64,000 bases of DNA from Lepidurus packardi. Taxonomy: Eukaryota > Arthropoda > Branchiopoda > Notostraca > Triopsidae. The notes under the pieces are model-generated. The model made no database searches and was not told the DNA's origin. It saw only the letters and a program-made list of their open reading frames with translations. Position numbers and translations under genes: made by a program. The DNA lies in the NCBI GenBank assembly GCA_023053545.1, contig JAKZAN010000001.1, forward strand, positions 1,942,565 to 2,006,564. The letters run 5' to 3'. This document shows positions 11,683 through 24,200 of this stretch, in pieces (position 1 is the first letter of the stretch; each line of letters opens with the position of its first letter).

Positions 11683-12206
11683 ATGGATGACACGAGATTA
11701 GGTGAACGGACCCATAGCGAGCACAGGCTGGAACGTAGCGCCGCCTTCTCGTATTCGCCGCATAACGAAGATGCAGTTGAACCTTCGGTCGCTACAGCGC
11801 TGCCTCCCGACTCGACAGAAGAAGGGGAAGCAGCGGAAGCTGATACGAAAGTGACAAGTCCTGGTACTCCCACAGCGGGTGAGGATCCCAATCATCCCTT
11901 CGGAGGGGAGTCCGAAGACGATATAGGCGATCCCATGCCAGTCGTAAATATCTGCGGCAATCCACGACCTAAAGGACTCTACTGGGGCCAGGGCCTTCGG
12001 GCCATGTCCGAGCAGCACTACTCTATGGACAGCCAGTCATGGCATCCCTCCAATTACGTCTATGGACAGAACTTTGGAGGACGACGCGGGCGATTGTCCC
12101 ACAAGCGAACTTCCGCGCCGCAAATGGGCTCCTCGCTTTTACTTCCGCGAATGGGCGTCATTTTGCGGAGTCGAAGATCCTGGCCCGTGTTGCATCATCC
12201 CCGAAG
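11683..12206 (+). CDS. dnc: PDE4 candidate alternative first exon A
   Basis: ATG at 11683 opens 174 codons, then CGAAG|GTGAGTATC, a strong donor in phase 2, exactly what the UCR1 exon at 34565 needs. The residues ([20 protein letters not shown]...) are acidic, Ser/Pro-rich and probably disordered, ending [14 protein letters not shown] do not recognise the sequence. Long PDE4 forms have unique N-termini that target the enzyme to partners or membranes. Splicing to 34565 would remove an intron of over 22 kb, so another downstream partner in phase 2 is possible. Confidence 0.6.
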
Positions 12207-15200
12207 GTGAGTATCGGTCTCCTTTTACCTGATGCGATTGTAAATTTTGTATTCTGATTTTATGATTTTAATCTGAATGACTGAATTCCAATTTTTGTAA
12301 ATTAAAATAGCTGTAGCTTGAGCTTTTGGGTTATCGACAGTTTAAAGTGGAACCGAACTCCGCCACTGTCAGTTAGTATGTTATACAGGAGATCTTAATG
12401 AATAAAACGGTATTAAGAAATACATACCAAACTTTAATAATAACCGAGACATTACAGAAAATGGCGGCCGGACGAGCTTTGTGGTTTACAGCGTTGCCGC
12501 TAGGGGCTATTAGAGATAATTTTTCTTTGATATCTCTGTTATTATTAAAGTTAAGCATACATTTCTTTATGCCAAGCTTTTCGTTAAAACATACTTTATG
12601 ACATACCAAAAGGGAGTTTTAGAGTTTAGTTCCTCTTTAAGAATAGGTCATATAATAGGTTCAAGGCTGCTGTTTAGCCCACGCTACCACAACGTGGCGC
12701 ACTTGTTTTGTATGTATAAGAGCGCGCACTGCTTCTGGGCATAAAAAGGCGTTCGTCCATAACTTTATAACCAGCTACTGCATGAAATTTGTCTTAAAAA
12801 TATACGAAGATAGTATCTAGGGGAAGACGGTTTCCAAACTTGCGATTTTGCCATTTTTCTCGCCGGTGAAAAATAAATGTGCAAATAAATTGTACTGCCC
12901 TTCTTATCTTATCCCTTCTTATTACCCAAATTACTGTCAATAACGTTTTTTTCTAAAATCTTCACAAATATTCTGTACTTTTTACTTGAGACTATGTCTG
13001 CGTTACCCATGCTGTCGTGCCGTAAAAAGCTGTAATATACACTTACCGAGCCTTAAAATATCGAATAAAGTTAAGGTAGAAAGTTACGTCAAATATGTTT
13101 AATACTCTGGGGAAATGATGGAATATCTTTCGTAGAATTATCTTGATTTATGGGAGATTGAGGTTGGAGATATTTTCTTTTTTAGGTTGGTTGGTGTTCG
13201 AGATAATGATACCTCGAGTGACGTTGCGATGGATAGAGTTTTTGGTGGCTTTTTGAATTGTAGGTGGACAATGACAAAGTGATAAGATTGTTGGTCTACA
13301 GTTAGAACGATGAATAGAAAGTCGTTGCGTAGTTGGGCATCATTAGCAGGAAGTTCTTTCTCTGTCGGGCTGCAGCTCAGAAGTACTTTTTCGCTCGACT
13401 TCAGATTTGGCTTTTTGCCGATGACTCGCTGCTTCTGGCATGCATTGTTTTTTTCAATTGTATGGTATTCTTTTCTTTTTTTTAAAATGCTTTTTGATTG
13501 CCATGATGTTTGCCCCTCCCATCATGGCGAAGAAAAGGAACGGAGGGAGCGACAGCTGGTTCATTTTTTCGCAATTAAAAAGCCCCATGAATTGGCACCA
13601 TGTGCACTTTGACATATGCGTGAAGATTTCCTGAAGATATGTGGAAAATTTAATATCTCGATAGGGCTTCTGTTCGAAACTTTTTTTTTTCTACTTTTGG
13701 CTAGTAAGCGAGTTTGGTGGCTTTGTATTTTTGTTGGTTTCAAGCTGCGTAATTTCCACTTATTATTTTTGTAAGAAAGAAATGAAATCTCTGAAAAGGT
13801 GGATATAAACTTTTTCTTTCTTTTGAAAAACTAGAGCTGAAAGGTACAACTGTTCGGAGATAAATTTGGACTCGAGACGCTGTTTGACTACACAAAAGAA
13901 AATATTCAATGGGTTCGAATTTGTTTTCACGAGGATTTAGACTAAACAAAAAGACTGGATTAAAATAAATTCTGAAATATTAAAATTGTACAATTTTGAA
14001 ATACTGAAATTGTGTAATTTATAAAAACTAAACTCTAAGTTATGAAACCTAAACTAGTAATCAGGTTATGATGACGTATTATAAAATAAGAGAAATAAAA
14101 GCTTTAAGGAACAAAAGTGTCAGCTACAAAGTTTTAGCTAAAGTTATTTTCTTGAGACAGAAAATTTTGTGAACTTTTAAGTAAACTCTGTAAATCCCTT
14201 GGAGGGTTACTTTGTGTTTTATTTTCAACCGACAACTTTCGTATTCAAATAACCTTTTCGAATCGAGGTTAAAATTCATACAAGTTAAACAATTGAAACT
14301 TTTCATTGGACAGAAATAAATTTGTCGATTTTAATTAAAGATTCAACGATTCTCTGGCAATATTTAAGGAGTCCAATTGCCAAAGACTCGTTTCGTTCAG
14401 TCCGAAGATGTTTTGCAGTACGTGTATTGAAAGCCAACTATACCCTTCAGCAGCACAGTACATACCAGGCAGGTACAGTACAGGATATAGATAAACTGAA
14501 CTCGTCTTTTATTTATTAAAAAGTATATCGCAGACGATATCTTCAGCGGGAACCCATTATTTCCTGGGAGGGTAAAAGTATAAAGGGTCTTTCACCCAAA
14601 TTGCGTGAGTGACTTTAAGGGTTGGTCCCGCGGTGAAGCTCTAATGAATCGCCCGTTGTGAAAGCTTGTGATGGATGGATATATTCATTGATAAATATAT
14701 CGACCTGTGTTGCAAGCCTGCTCTCCATATGTTCTCGTAGATCTCTTTTAAGTACGAGTCCTTCTAACCACCAAAAAAAATAATACAAATAGGGGGTACA
14801 AGTTATATTCATAAGGCTAATCTCGCTAAGGCTAATACCTAATAAGTTAGCTCCAAATATCGTCTTCGCTTTCTGTTTTTTTGGTCGATCTCTGGTGGCT
14901 CATGAGCTACTTGACAAAGTAGGAACACGTGTCCAGAGTTTAATGGCCGGGGACGACCGTTAGCGCCGACTAGTTGTCGCTTTTATTTATGGCGTGTTTG
15001 GTCAGCTTAGCAACTCTGGCTGTTTATACCGTTTATACCCAAGTCACAAGCCCAGGCAGTGAAAACAGACCAAAAACAGACGCAAGTTTAGGGCCCAGAG
15101 TTGTCTAATTTAAGGCCTTAGGTCCGGGGGGGAAATAAACTAACATTTCAAATAAAATGTAGTAAAGTAAAATATAAATTGTTAATTGCTCTACTAAGCT

Positions 15201-18200
15201 TGACAGTTTTTCCTTGAATTGCTGCGTGACACGTGTTTTTTCCATAAGAAACGTTTTGGCCTTATGGTAAGAGGACTTGGAGCTTTAGTGGATCGTCTAG
15301 GGGCCCCTGGGTAGCACATTATTATACTTGGATGTAGACACATATTGGGTCTCGGTTCCAGGTCGCCCGGTGTACACTTGGTACGTGTGGTGTGCCTCAG
15401 TCGCATTTCCGAGTCCAAGCGCTGTGCACGCAATTTTCTCCCAGCGCTTGGGAGCTTCAAGTTGCACGTGGAAAAGAAATCCGCGTTCATTTTTTGTAGC
15501 TCTCTTCGTAATTTTCCTTCGTATAAGGACAACAAAGCCCACAACCTTTATACAAGGGTTTCGCCATTATAGGAGTATGGCTTCCGTGTTGAGTTTTTTT
15601 CTTCATTTTTTTCCACTTTCTGATTCCGGGTCAGTCAGTTAATTAAATTCAAAAATGTCAGAGCAGAAGTAGTACACGAAACTTGTTTTTCTTCGATTTC
15701 TTTTCGTTGGAAAACACGAAGGAAAGGACATTAGAAAAAAAGAACCCAGCGTAAGACAAAAAACGGATTCGAGGAAGTGGTGCAGTGCCCCCTTTCGAGC
15801 ATCAGACGAAACTGGTTTATAGTGACGAGTGCGGAGACCAAGTTGAGGGCATACGCGTTCAAGTTGGCAGCTGAGGAAAGTTTGAAGAAGTTTGCGGAAA
15901 GGAAAATTGATAGTTTGTTGTATCGGGTATTGGGAGATCGGGGTGGTTTGACAGGGAACTGGAAGAGATGGCAACAAAGAGTGGGAAATTGATATCAGTG
16001 GACGTTATAACGTTCGTATAGAGTGCTGGTCGGGATAAAGTGTCAGTTTGATGGACGTTAAGGGGTTCTCAAGCTCCCTGGTTTTTATGAGCTGTGCTGC
16101 AACGAAAACGTATATGACACACAAGATGCAAGTGGAACAAGGAAGTTTTGTCCAGCTCCACCAGTATCATCGTCGATTGTTGCGGACACGTAGACATACG
16201 TTAGCCAACGTCTTACGGTATACTATTGTTTTGTTTTGATTGACGAAAATGGGATTTGCTTTCTTTGGTATATCTGCATCACTTCCTTTTTCTTTTCGTT
16301 ACGGGCTGACATGAAATGTGATGCTTAGAGTGTTTCTATCTTTTGAAAATGCTATTACAATAGTAATGTCATTAGATCGCAGTCTGAGATTTAGTAAGTA
16401 TTTCCTGTCATTCCAATGTTTTATGTTTGTAGTACTCGTAGCATGGCGGTATTATTAAAATAAAACCAAAATTATATTGAAATTAGTATTGAATGTTCGG
16501 TGAAAAGTACTTAATTAATGAGCCTAACCTTATCTAATGAACCTAACCTTATCTAATGAACCTAACCTTATTATGGAAAATATATGACCTATGAACCCTA
16601 TGGTAGTTTAACATTGCTACTTTTGGATGGGTTCACGTTACCAGTGCTGCAAACAGTACGTATTTCTTCCGAAATTCCAAGAGTATAAAGTAAACTGTAG
16701 AAAATCATTGAATTATACTTCTAAGTTACTTTATTTTCTTGTTAATTAAAATATTCATTGTAATTTCGTGGAAAAACTTTATAATCCTACTCTGCGATGT
16801 TTAACAGGGACATGAAAATAGCAATAAGGAAGTCGATTTTAATAAACTTGGTAATGTATGCTTTCATAAATCCTCTTTGAATATGTGTAAAAAGCTAAAG
16901 AAGGTTTGCGAGAAAAACTTTCAAGCGTACTGGCCGAAAAGTACTTACTTCATCCATACATTATCACTAATGAATTAGGTCAAGTAATAAACTATGTATA
17001 AGGTGCACCCTTGACCTATGGGGCGACCTTTGTGGCTTACACGTAGTGCAGTTCCACATTACTGCGTTCGTGTATTCTCAATTGGAAAGGCGACTGTCAA
17101 GGAACGCGGATCATGAGAACTAGGAATAACCTCCTTCCTATCTAAACTGCACACGGGAAGGGGAAAGAGATATCGATAATGGCCAAACATATGTCTTTTT
17201 GTAAAGACTGCCTTCCTCTTTTTCTTTATTGACAGCCCTTGTCCCATGACGCAAAAAATGTAGACATTTGTAGCAACGGTTTTTAGGCTATTCGTGAGGA
17301 TCCTTTTTTATTTCCTCTTTTCTGCTTGCTGGTGAGCGTAATACCATTGGGGAGCATTAAGTGGACGGTATCTGCTGCCTCAAGCATCAAATATTCCGCA
17401 GAGGTTCTTTATGGGGCAAGTCTGTGACGGGTTGTGCCAGTAACACGCGAGTGTGTAGAGCAAGGGGAGAAAAGGCGAAATAATTTAAGTGCAGAACGTC
17501 GCAGTTTGAGCTGACTCGACTAGTCGACAGCGCGCTGCTGGGCAGTTACTAAGAGTTAGCCATTCCTCGGAAGCTTAAATTAAAAATGAGAATTAAAAGC
17601 AATTACGCTGTAACTGTGAAACAAGCAAAGGCTTTTCGACACATACCAGCTGTCTTCCAGATTTAAATCAATTTAAAAGGTAAAATGGGTCGTTAGGTCC
17701 CAGTTTCTTAGTTACATGACTGAGTGCAATTGAGGGGGAATGGCGCATAATTCAAGTCTCTCGGATTGCTGCTACACGGAAAATTAGAGTCTTATCCGTT
17801 GAGGAAATTAGACCCTTACAACTAGTTTCGGATCTATCGAGCGGGGGCAGGAGATTTATAATATAGAAACGCCTGTTCGCCTGTTGCGAGGTAGTCAAAA
17901 GTCAATATCGGGCACGACACTTGAAACAGCAGAAATTCCTTGTTAAGGGCGAGCTTGGATCAGCGCTGCCTAGATGGCGTATGTGTTCGACGATTTGACT
18001 CAAGGATGACCAGTAGCAGTATACTGTGTTAACTTTGTTATTGTGGGAAATAAGTTCAAATCGAGATGCCCGTTGTCTAAGGTGATTCATGATAAAATAA
18101 AGACAAATGAAACTGGAAATTCTAACGTTAAAGTTTAAAAAGAATGTCTACTAAACGTAAGTAACATTAGATAATGAGCTTGCTAAACTAACTAAATTAC

Positions 18201-21200
18201 GTGTAGACTCCCGTTGCTCGTATCCTGAGTGATTGTCAATTTGTATAATGCGGATAAAATTATTAGGAGGTTAATCTAAGCAAACTTGGGAAGTATTAAT
18301 TACAAAAGGCTAAAAACATAGTTAAAATCTTCCTATGATTTTACTGCATTTGAACTGGACGTTTGCATGTATACGTAATTTGGAGGTAATTCATTCTTGA
18401 AAAGGAAATTTCTTGAATTGTAAAGTAAAATTTAATTTATAAAGTAAAGAATAGAAAATGGAGTTCCAACAGAAAATTTTAACACAAATTGCGTGTATTT
18501 TAGTGTAAAAGTATGGTCACTTTTTACAGTTTTATTTTTTTAGGCTTTACGTGGCATTTGGTTTCTCAGCGGGTCCTTTATAGTTTGGTTCACGCGTTGC
18601 GTGACTACAATTAATTTAAACTAAAAACACTAATAGCTCAAGAGTGAACTTTAAAAAATGCATACCATGAGTATATACTATCCACCCAATCTAGAAGCTC
18701 GGGTATAAGCCATCCTCTATTGTTAATGTTTTCCATTTTTTATTATTTTTTACCAGTTCGTTTCTGGCAGTCGCAATAAGATGAGCTGAATCTTGGCACG
18801 CAGCTCTAATCTTCCTCTTATGTGCTTCTTGTTCTTTAGTTAATGATGTTGTACTAATTTTTTTCTCTGTTTTTCCTTTCTAGGTAAGTCCCTTATTCCT
18901 GAGTCTTCTGCTCGTGTAACTAAAAACTCGGAGCTCGTCCATCACATTACGTCCCCGCTGTCATCACTTGTGTATGGTTTTGGCCGGGTTCTCTGGCTCA
19001 TCTTTTTAAGGTCGCCAGAGTTAATGACGCTGGACGTATTTCCTATTGTTGGCTCTCTCCAAGGACTGTTGCGGGCAGATAATTCTGAGCACCAAGAACC
19101 CACGTTCTTTAGCCACGTTTCCTATATAATACGATCTTCGCGTCAACGCCATTTTCGCTTCAATTAACCTTTCTCGTCTCCTCTTCTGCTCTGGACCAGC
19201 TCATATGTCTTAAATAATTGCTCCGTCCACTGCAGCTGAATATCGGCAAGCGCAGTTTCGCTTGTCTGACTTACGAGGTACTATGAGGGGTTTTGATTTG
19301 GTGAGCTCCATAGCCATATGTCGGAGCCCTGCTTGAGTGCGTAAGTTCACGTGGGATGGAGAGATATTGGGGGACTTAAAGAAATTTGTAACCCCCACTC
19401 TCACTTTACGGCTTCGGTGCAGGTGTCTTTCCATGCAACGCTAAAAGTCCAAAGGTTGTTATCTAAGATTATGCTTGAAGCTTGCGTCTTGGGATCCATT
19501 TTGCCATATTGATTTGGCTTTCGTCTCACTCACTCGACTCTGTCGCACTCTTTCTCGACTTGGAACTTAAGCACAGGCGGCACCCATCAAATCCCGGAAA
19601 TGGCCTTTTTCTTCGCTTTCTGGGTGCCTTGTTAAGGGGTAATCTCCAAGAACACTTCTCATGTCAATATTTAGAAGTCGCTTATTTCGTGTTTTTCGCC
19701 TTGTTTTTTTTTATGAGGGAGAAAGAGAGCCTTGTTGGTTGATATGATCGTTTTCCATTTTCGCTGCCGAAAATCTCAGTTTATTCATATGTGAGACGTG
19801 CCTGACTGCTGCAAGGGAGGAAAGGGCAAAAAAGTAAACTTAGACAGCAGCAAAACGTCTAATTTCCCGTGAGTAAGCCCTATACTCAGCGAAGAAGAAA
19901 ACAGGTACAAGATATGCGTTTTCTGTGCAAAGGGAAAATGAGCCTTGGGAGATGATCCGCTACGATAAGCTTTATACCCAAAGTGCTGCTCGGCATTTAC
20001 TATGCAAGGCTTCATTAGGTATGCATAGAGGAGGGTATTCAAATTCAAAGTGTACGGTGATGCCGTGCATGTGTGTCTGTGTTCTTACGTGTTTCACCGG
20101 GTGCGTTGAACTTGATTTTTTGAAGTATTTTTTTTCTATTCCCCCATTCCGATGGAGAAAGATTTTTAAGGTATTTTTACGGTATTTTTTTTTCTTTTAG
20201 GTGAAGAAGTATTTTTATATTATTTTTTATTTCTGGCAATTGACACAGTTATTTGAATTAGTTGTAAGTATATATAAATCTTACGTGGATACATAAATCG
20301 TGGATATATAAATCTTACGGAATGTTATTTGCAAATAACGCTTAGCATCTTTTTCAATTTAAAATTATTCATATCTTTAAGTATTTCAAGAAATAGGGTT
20401 AAGAAAGTTTGATTGACGAAATTTTTAAGTTTTTTCATCATGTTTGAGATCATTTACTTTTACTTATTTATTGATTTATTTATTTATTTATATTTATATT
20501 GATTTATTTATTGATTTTATTTATTGATTTATTTTTATTGATTTATTTACTTTACAAGTTTTGTTGTCTTTTGTAACAGAGAGGGATACAATCTACTTAG
20601 TATCCCTTCAATTATTAAGCAATAAGTTGTAATATCCCGAAAAAAATTCTAGTAATTCATTGAATTATTCTTAAGAATTAATATAAAATTCAATAAATAA
20701 CTCTGAATTCGTTCAGCGGGGAGAAACATGTATGTATAATAATAATTCCGTCGAATTTCAGCAATAAATATTATTGACTTTTTAAAATAAACATCGCTGC
20801 AGACATTAATGAAGGAAAATATAATTATAGAAATTAAAACTGTGCTGTCATTCATTACGTGAGTGCCTTGGATCTTTGAGTTTTAGGTTCCAGATCGTTA
20901 AGCCAATCTTAGTACCGGCGCTTTGCTACTTGCGAGCTATTCGCTATCAGGTTCTATATTTCTGTTTGCCTGAGTCGATAACACCTTATACGATAAGCAG
21001 TTATTTTCCTTTCCCCTTTTAGACCTGATTCCCTGACGGATTCTCGTATACTACATTTCCACTCTTGGCGTTCTTTTAGTACCGACATTATCAAGAAAGC
21101 ACAAGAGCAAAGGAAACCAAACAAGACACAGGCTAACCAAAACGTAACGTGAATAGGCAATCACATTCGCACGCGAAGCGTGGAAGAAATGATTTGTCTG

Positions 21201-24200
21201 GTCCTCTTTCACTTTTGCTTGTTACAAAACACATAGTGCTCTGAAAATACGGCCTCATTTGCTAATTGAATCAGCTAACGCTTGTGCTGTATAGCTCGGT
21301 CTGCCCGGGTGGTTGCTTATTTTCTACTTTCTGACTTTTAACAGCCCTCGCAGGGGCCAAACTGTCGTTTTCCCCGAAACCTGGTTTCCCTTTCGCGGAG
21401 ATTAGAGTTACCGCCCCAAAACTACCCGCCATATAAACTAGATAGCCACCGCAGCCAATGGCCTAGCCTGTAAGGCAAGAAAGAAAAAAGTCTGACATTT
21501 GCATTCGAAAAAAAAAGAAAAAAAAACAGTTGCTTTTTCTTCATTCTTTCTTGCATCCACCATTGCCTCTAGTAAAAAAAACAAAAATTATGGCCAGGGC
21601 TTTCTGCTCTATCTTTTCCTTTTCTTAGGACAGTATTGTTTCTTTATAATCTTTTGGATGAAGAAAAAAATAGAAAAGGCTCCAAAATGTTTGTTACAAA
21701 ACGCAAAAAATTAAAATTATTTCCTCGCTCAATATGACGAACCCCAACACGACCACGAGGCCAAAAGGGGCCGCTGGAAAAAAAAAAAAAAGTAAAAGAG
21801 AAAGGGAGCCTCAAAGCCGTACGCGTTTTGTGATTTTCTCACAATAAAGTCCCGCGGCGCGCTCACGCTCTCCTGCCGGCAAATCCAGCCACCGAAACTT
21901 TTCGGGGGGGGGGATTCGGGTCGGAGTTTGGTGCGCCCTCTCTTTTAGTCCCTGCCAAGCGGCCATGCAACCCGCACAATGTGTCGGGGCCCTCTCTCTC
22001 GCTCGCTAAGACAGTCAGCAAAAAAGCAAAAAATAAAGTTTCAGACGTGATAATTCAATCATTTTTTGGGGCCTTAAAACCTTTGGTCCAACCCACGCTC
22101 GGACAATGTTTTACACTTGACCGTGTTATGTGTCTCATGTTGGGCTTTCTGACTGATCAGTTGGTCGCATAGAGATACATACTGTGGTGTACTGTGGGTT
22201 CGCCGTTGCTTTGGCCTCTTGTGGTTTAACCTAACCTTATAGACGAGACTTAAAGAAGGCCGTTGAACGTGGCAGGAAGAGGTTTCGTCCTACGTTTTTG
22301 AGGCGTTGATAAAAGCGACGTTGACGTTGATAAAAACGTGGCAGCACCCGTGTGTACGAGCTTGTTTTATTTTATGGGTGTTGTGCAGTGTTTGGGTAAA
22401 TAAGAATGAGAGAAAGGAAAAAAAAGTTGGGAGCGGAAATGAAGTGAATACTGTGCAAATTAATCAGATGGGATTAAAGCTATAAACACATTGGTCGTTT
22501 CGAAAAATGGGAAGCTTGACGTGGGCTGTGCCCGAACTCCGTGTCCAGGGCGAGGACGCGGAGGAGAATCTGAACGACAGTCCGGATTCCGTGGATAGCA
22601 GCTTCACGATTACCGCGCTAGGAGAGGGTACTTGTGATGGCTGGACTCGTTCTGGGAGTCAGGGTCATGAATGTGCAGTATGCGACGAAGAAAGGCCGAC
22701 AACCTGGTCGCCTCAGCGTGAGTGGTTTTCCGATAACAACGCTGGCGGAATTACGGCAGATCGCTATTCCAATCTTCCGCGCGAAGGAGCGCTACCCTTT
22801 GGCTCCTTCCTATCAATTCCTTGTCCTCCACGTCGGAGGCACTCGTGGATCTGCAGGTACATACAGCCTACAAACAGATCTCTATAAATAACTAAATAAC
22901 TATGGATTATACTGGAGAAGTATTAATTATTAAAGAATAACTATGAATTATAACGGAGAAGTATTAAAGTAATATATGAAAGTATGGTACACACAAAAGA
23001 AGCAAATGGGAGAATTTATGTTTCATAACTTTAAGTCTCCTGGCATGGCAGATGGGAAAAACCCTCGGGAATAATCTCATTGCATTAAAGGAAACAAAAA
23101 GGATCAAAGAGTTTGATAGGCTTCCCTCTTTTCGTTTGAAAGTCACAAGGCTCTCCAGAGAGCAAATTCCTTCTTTTTTCGGAACAGTCAAACATGCAGA
23201 TTAAGGTGTGTGTGTGTGTGTTGGAGCGCTGGACTTTTATGATGAACCGGGAATATGACCCCGCCCTGTGGTAGATTTTGTTTCAGGTTGATAGAGTTTT
23301 GGCTCATCAGCGTGTTCTGCGGGGATTTGGGAGCGGGAAAAAAAACGTGGCTTGGTCACGTACGGTACGTCAGAGAATAGACAGACTCACTTGTTCTGAG
23401 CCAATAAAAGCCAACAATAGCAAACCGATTCATGTAAGAGCGCAGCAGGCTTATTATTGTTTGGCTTCTTCCGTTCGGACAAGGGAAAAGAGCGATGAAA
23501 GAAAGAAAGAAAAACTGACCGTCGAAAAAAAAAAGCCGATAGAGTATATTGAGTTTTCTTTCCGTTTAACACGCGAAGGACACGCCCCATTCTCATCTGT
23601 ACGAAGAAGAACTTTTTCTGTTCCTGTTGTCTGGTGTCGAACGAACGCGAATTAGAAATCGATTGAAAAGCTACAGTGTTTATTATGGTCGTACTTTCTT
23701 TCTTTCTTTGTTTACTACTTTGTTTCTTTGTTTGTACTTTCTTTGTTGGCCCATTACGAACGACAAGCAATGACTTCCAGTTAGTTATTTTTTTTGGTGG
23801 GAGGAGTCGTTTTTTCTTGTTTTCGTCTCGTGCGAGGAACTTGGAAGTAGGGACGAAGAAACATATGTTGGCATAGTTAGATGCTGAAAGCTTACATTGT
23901 AATGTATCGGTTCTAGTTTCTCCGTTTTCTCTGTCTTTTTTCTTTTTTATATTGCTTTTGGGGTCTGGTGCCTGTTGCAGCCTCTCCGATCAATCCCTCT
24001 TTTTGGGGGGTGGCAGAATGGATCGTTTAGGTTATTCCGCCAGGCTAGTTTTCAGTAAAAAGGGAGAGTCCTTGATTGCAGAATCGATCCTTTGGTGACA
24101 TGCAAAGCAAAGGCGAGGCTATTTCGCGAGTGGAATGTATGTTTGCAAGGGGGCTCCCATAGTTTCCACTTGACTAAAGCTGTTGCTTATCTCGAGTCGG

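Larger units (their letters stand above)
12641..22506. other. Long non-coding segment inside the PDE4 locus
   Basis: About 9.9 kb without a recognised exon. ORFs of 60-116 codons are scattered on both strands and look random. It holds a three-copy 19-bp repeat (16523-16570), an AT-rich TTTA/TTGA tract (about 20461-20550) and, from 21750 on, a CpG-richer stretch with a 10-G run that may belong to the promoter of the exon at 22507. Confidence 0.5.

Noticed and set aside
12373..12609. Small genes on both strands
   Set aside because: The frames mirror each other because they lie on the inverted arms of a foldback MITE.
16523..16570. Interstitial telomere tract
   Set aside because: CCTAA units are separated by unrelated bases and have a 19-bp period, not a pentamer repeat.
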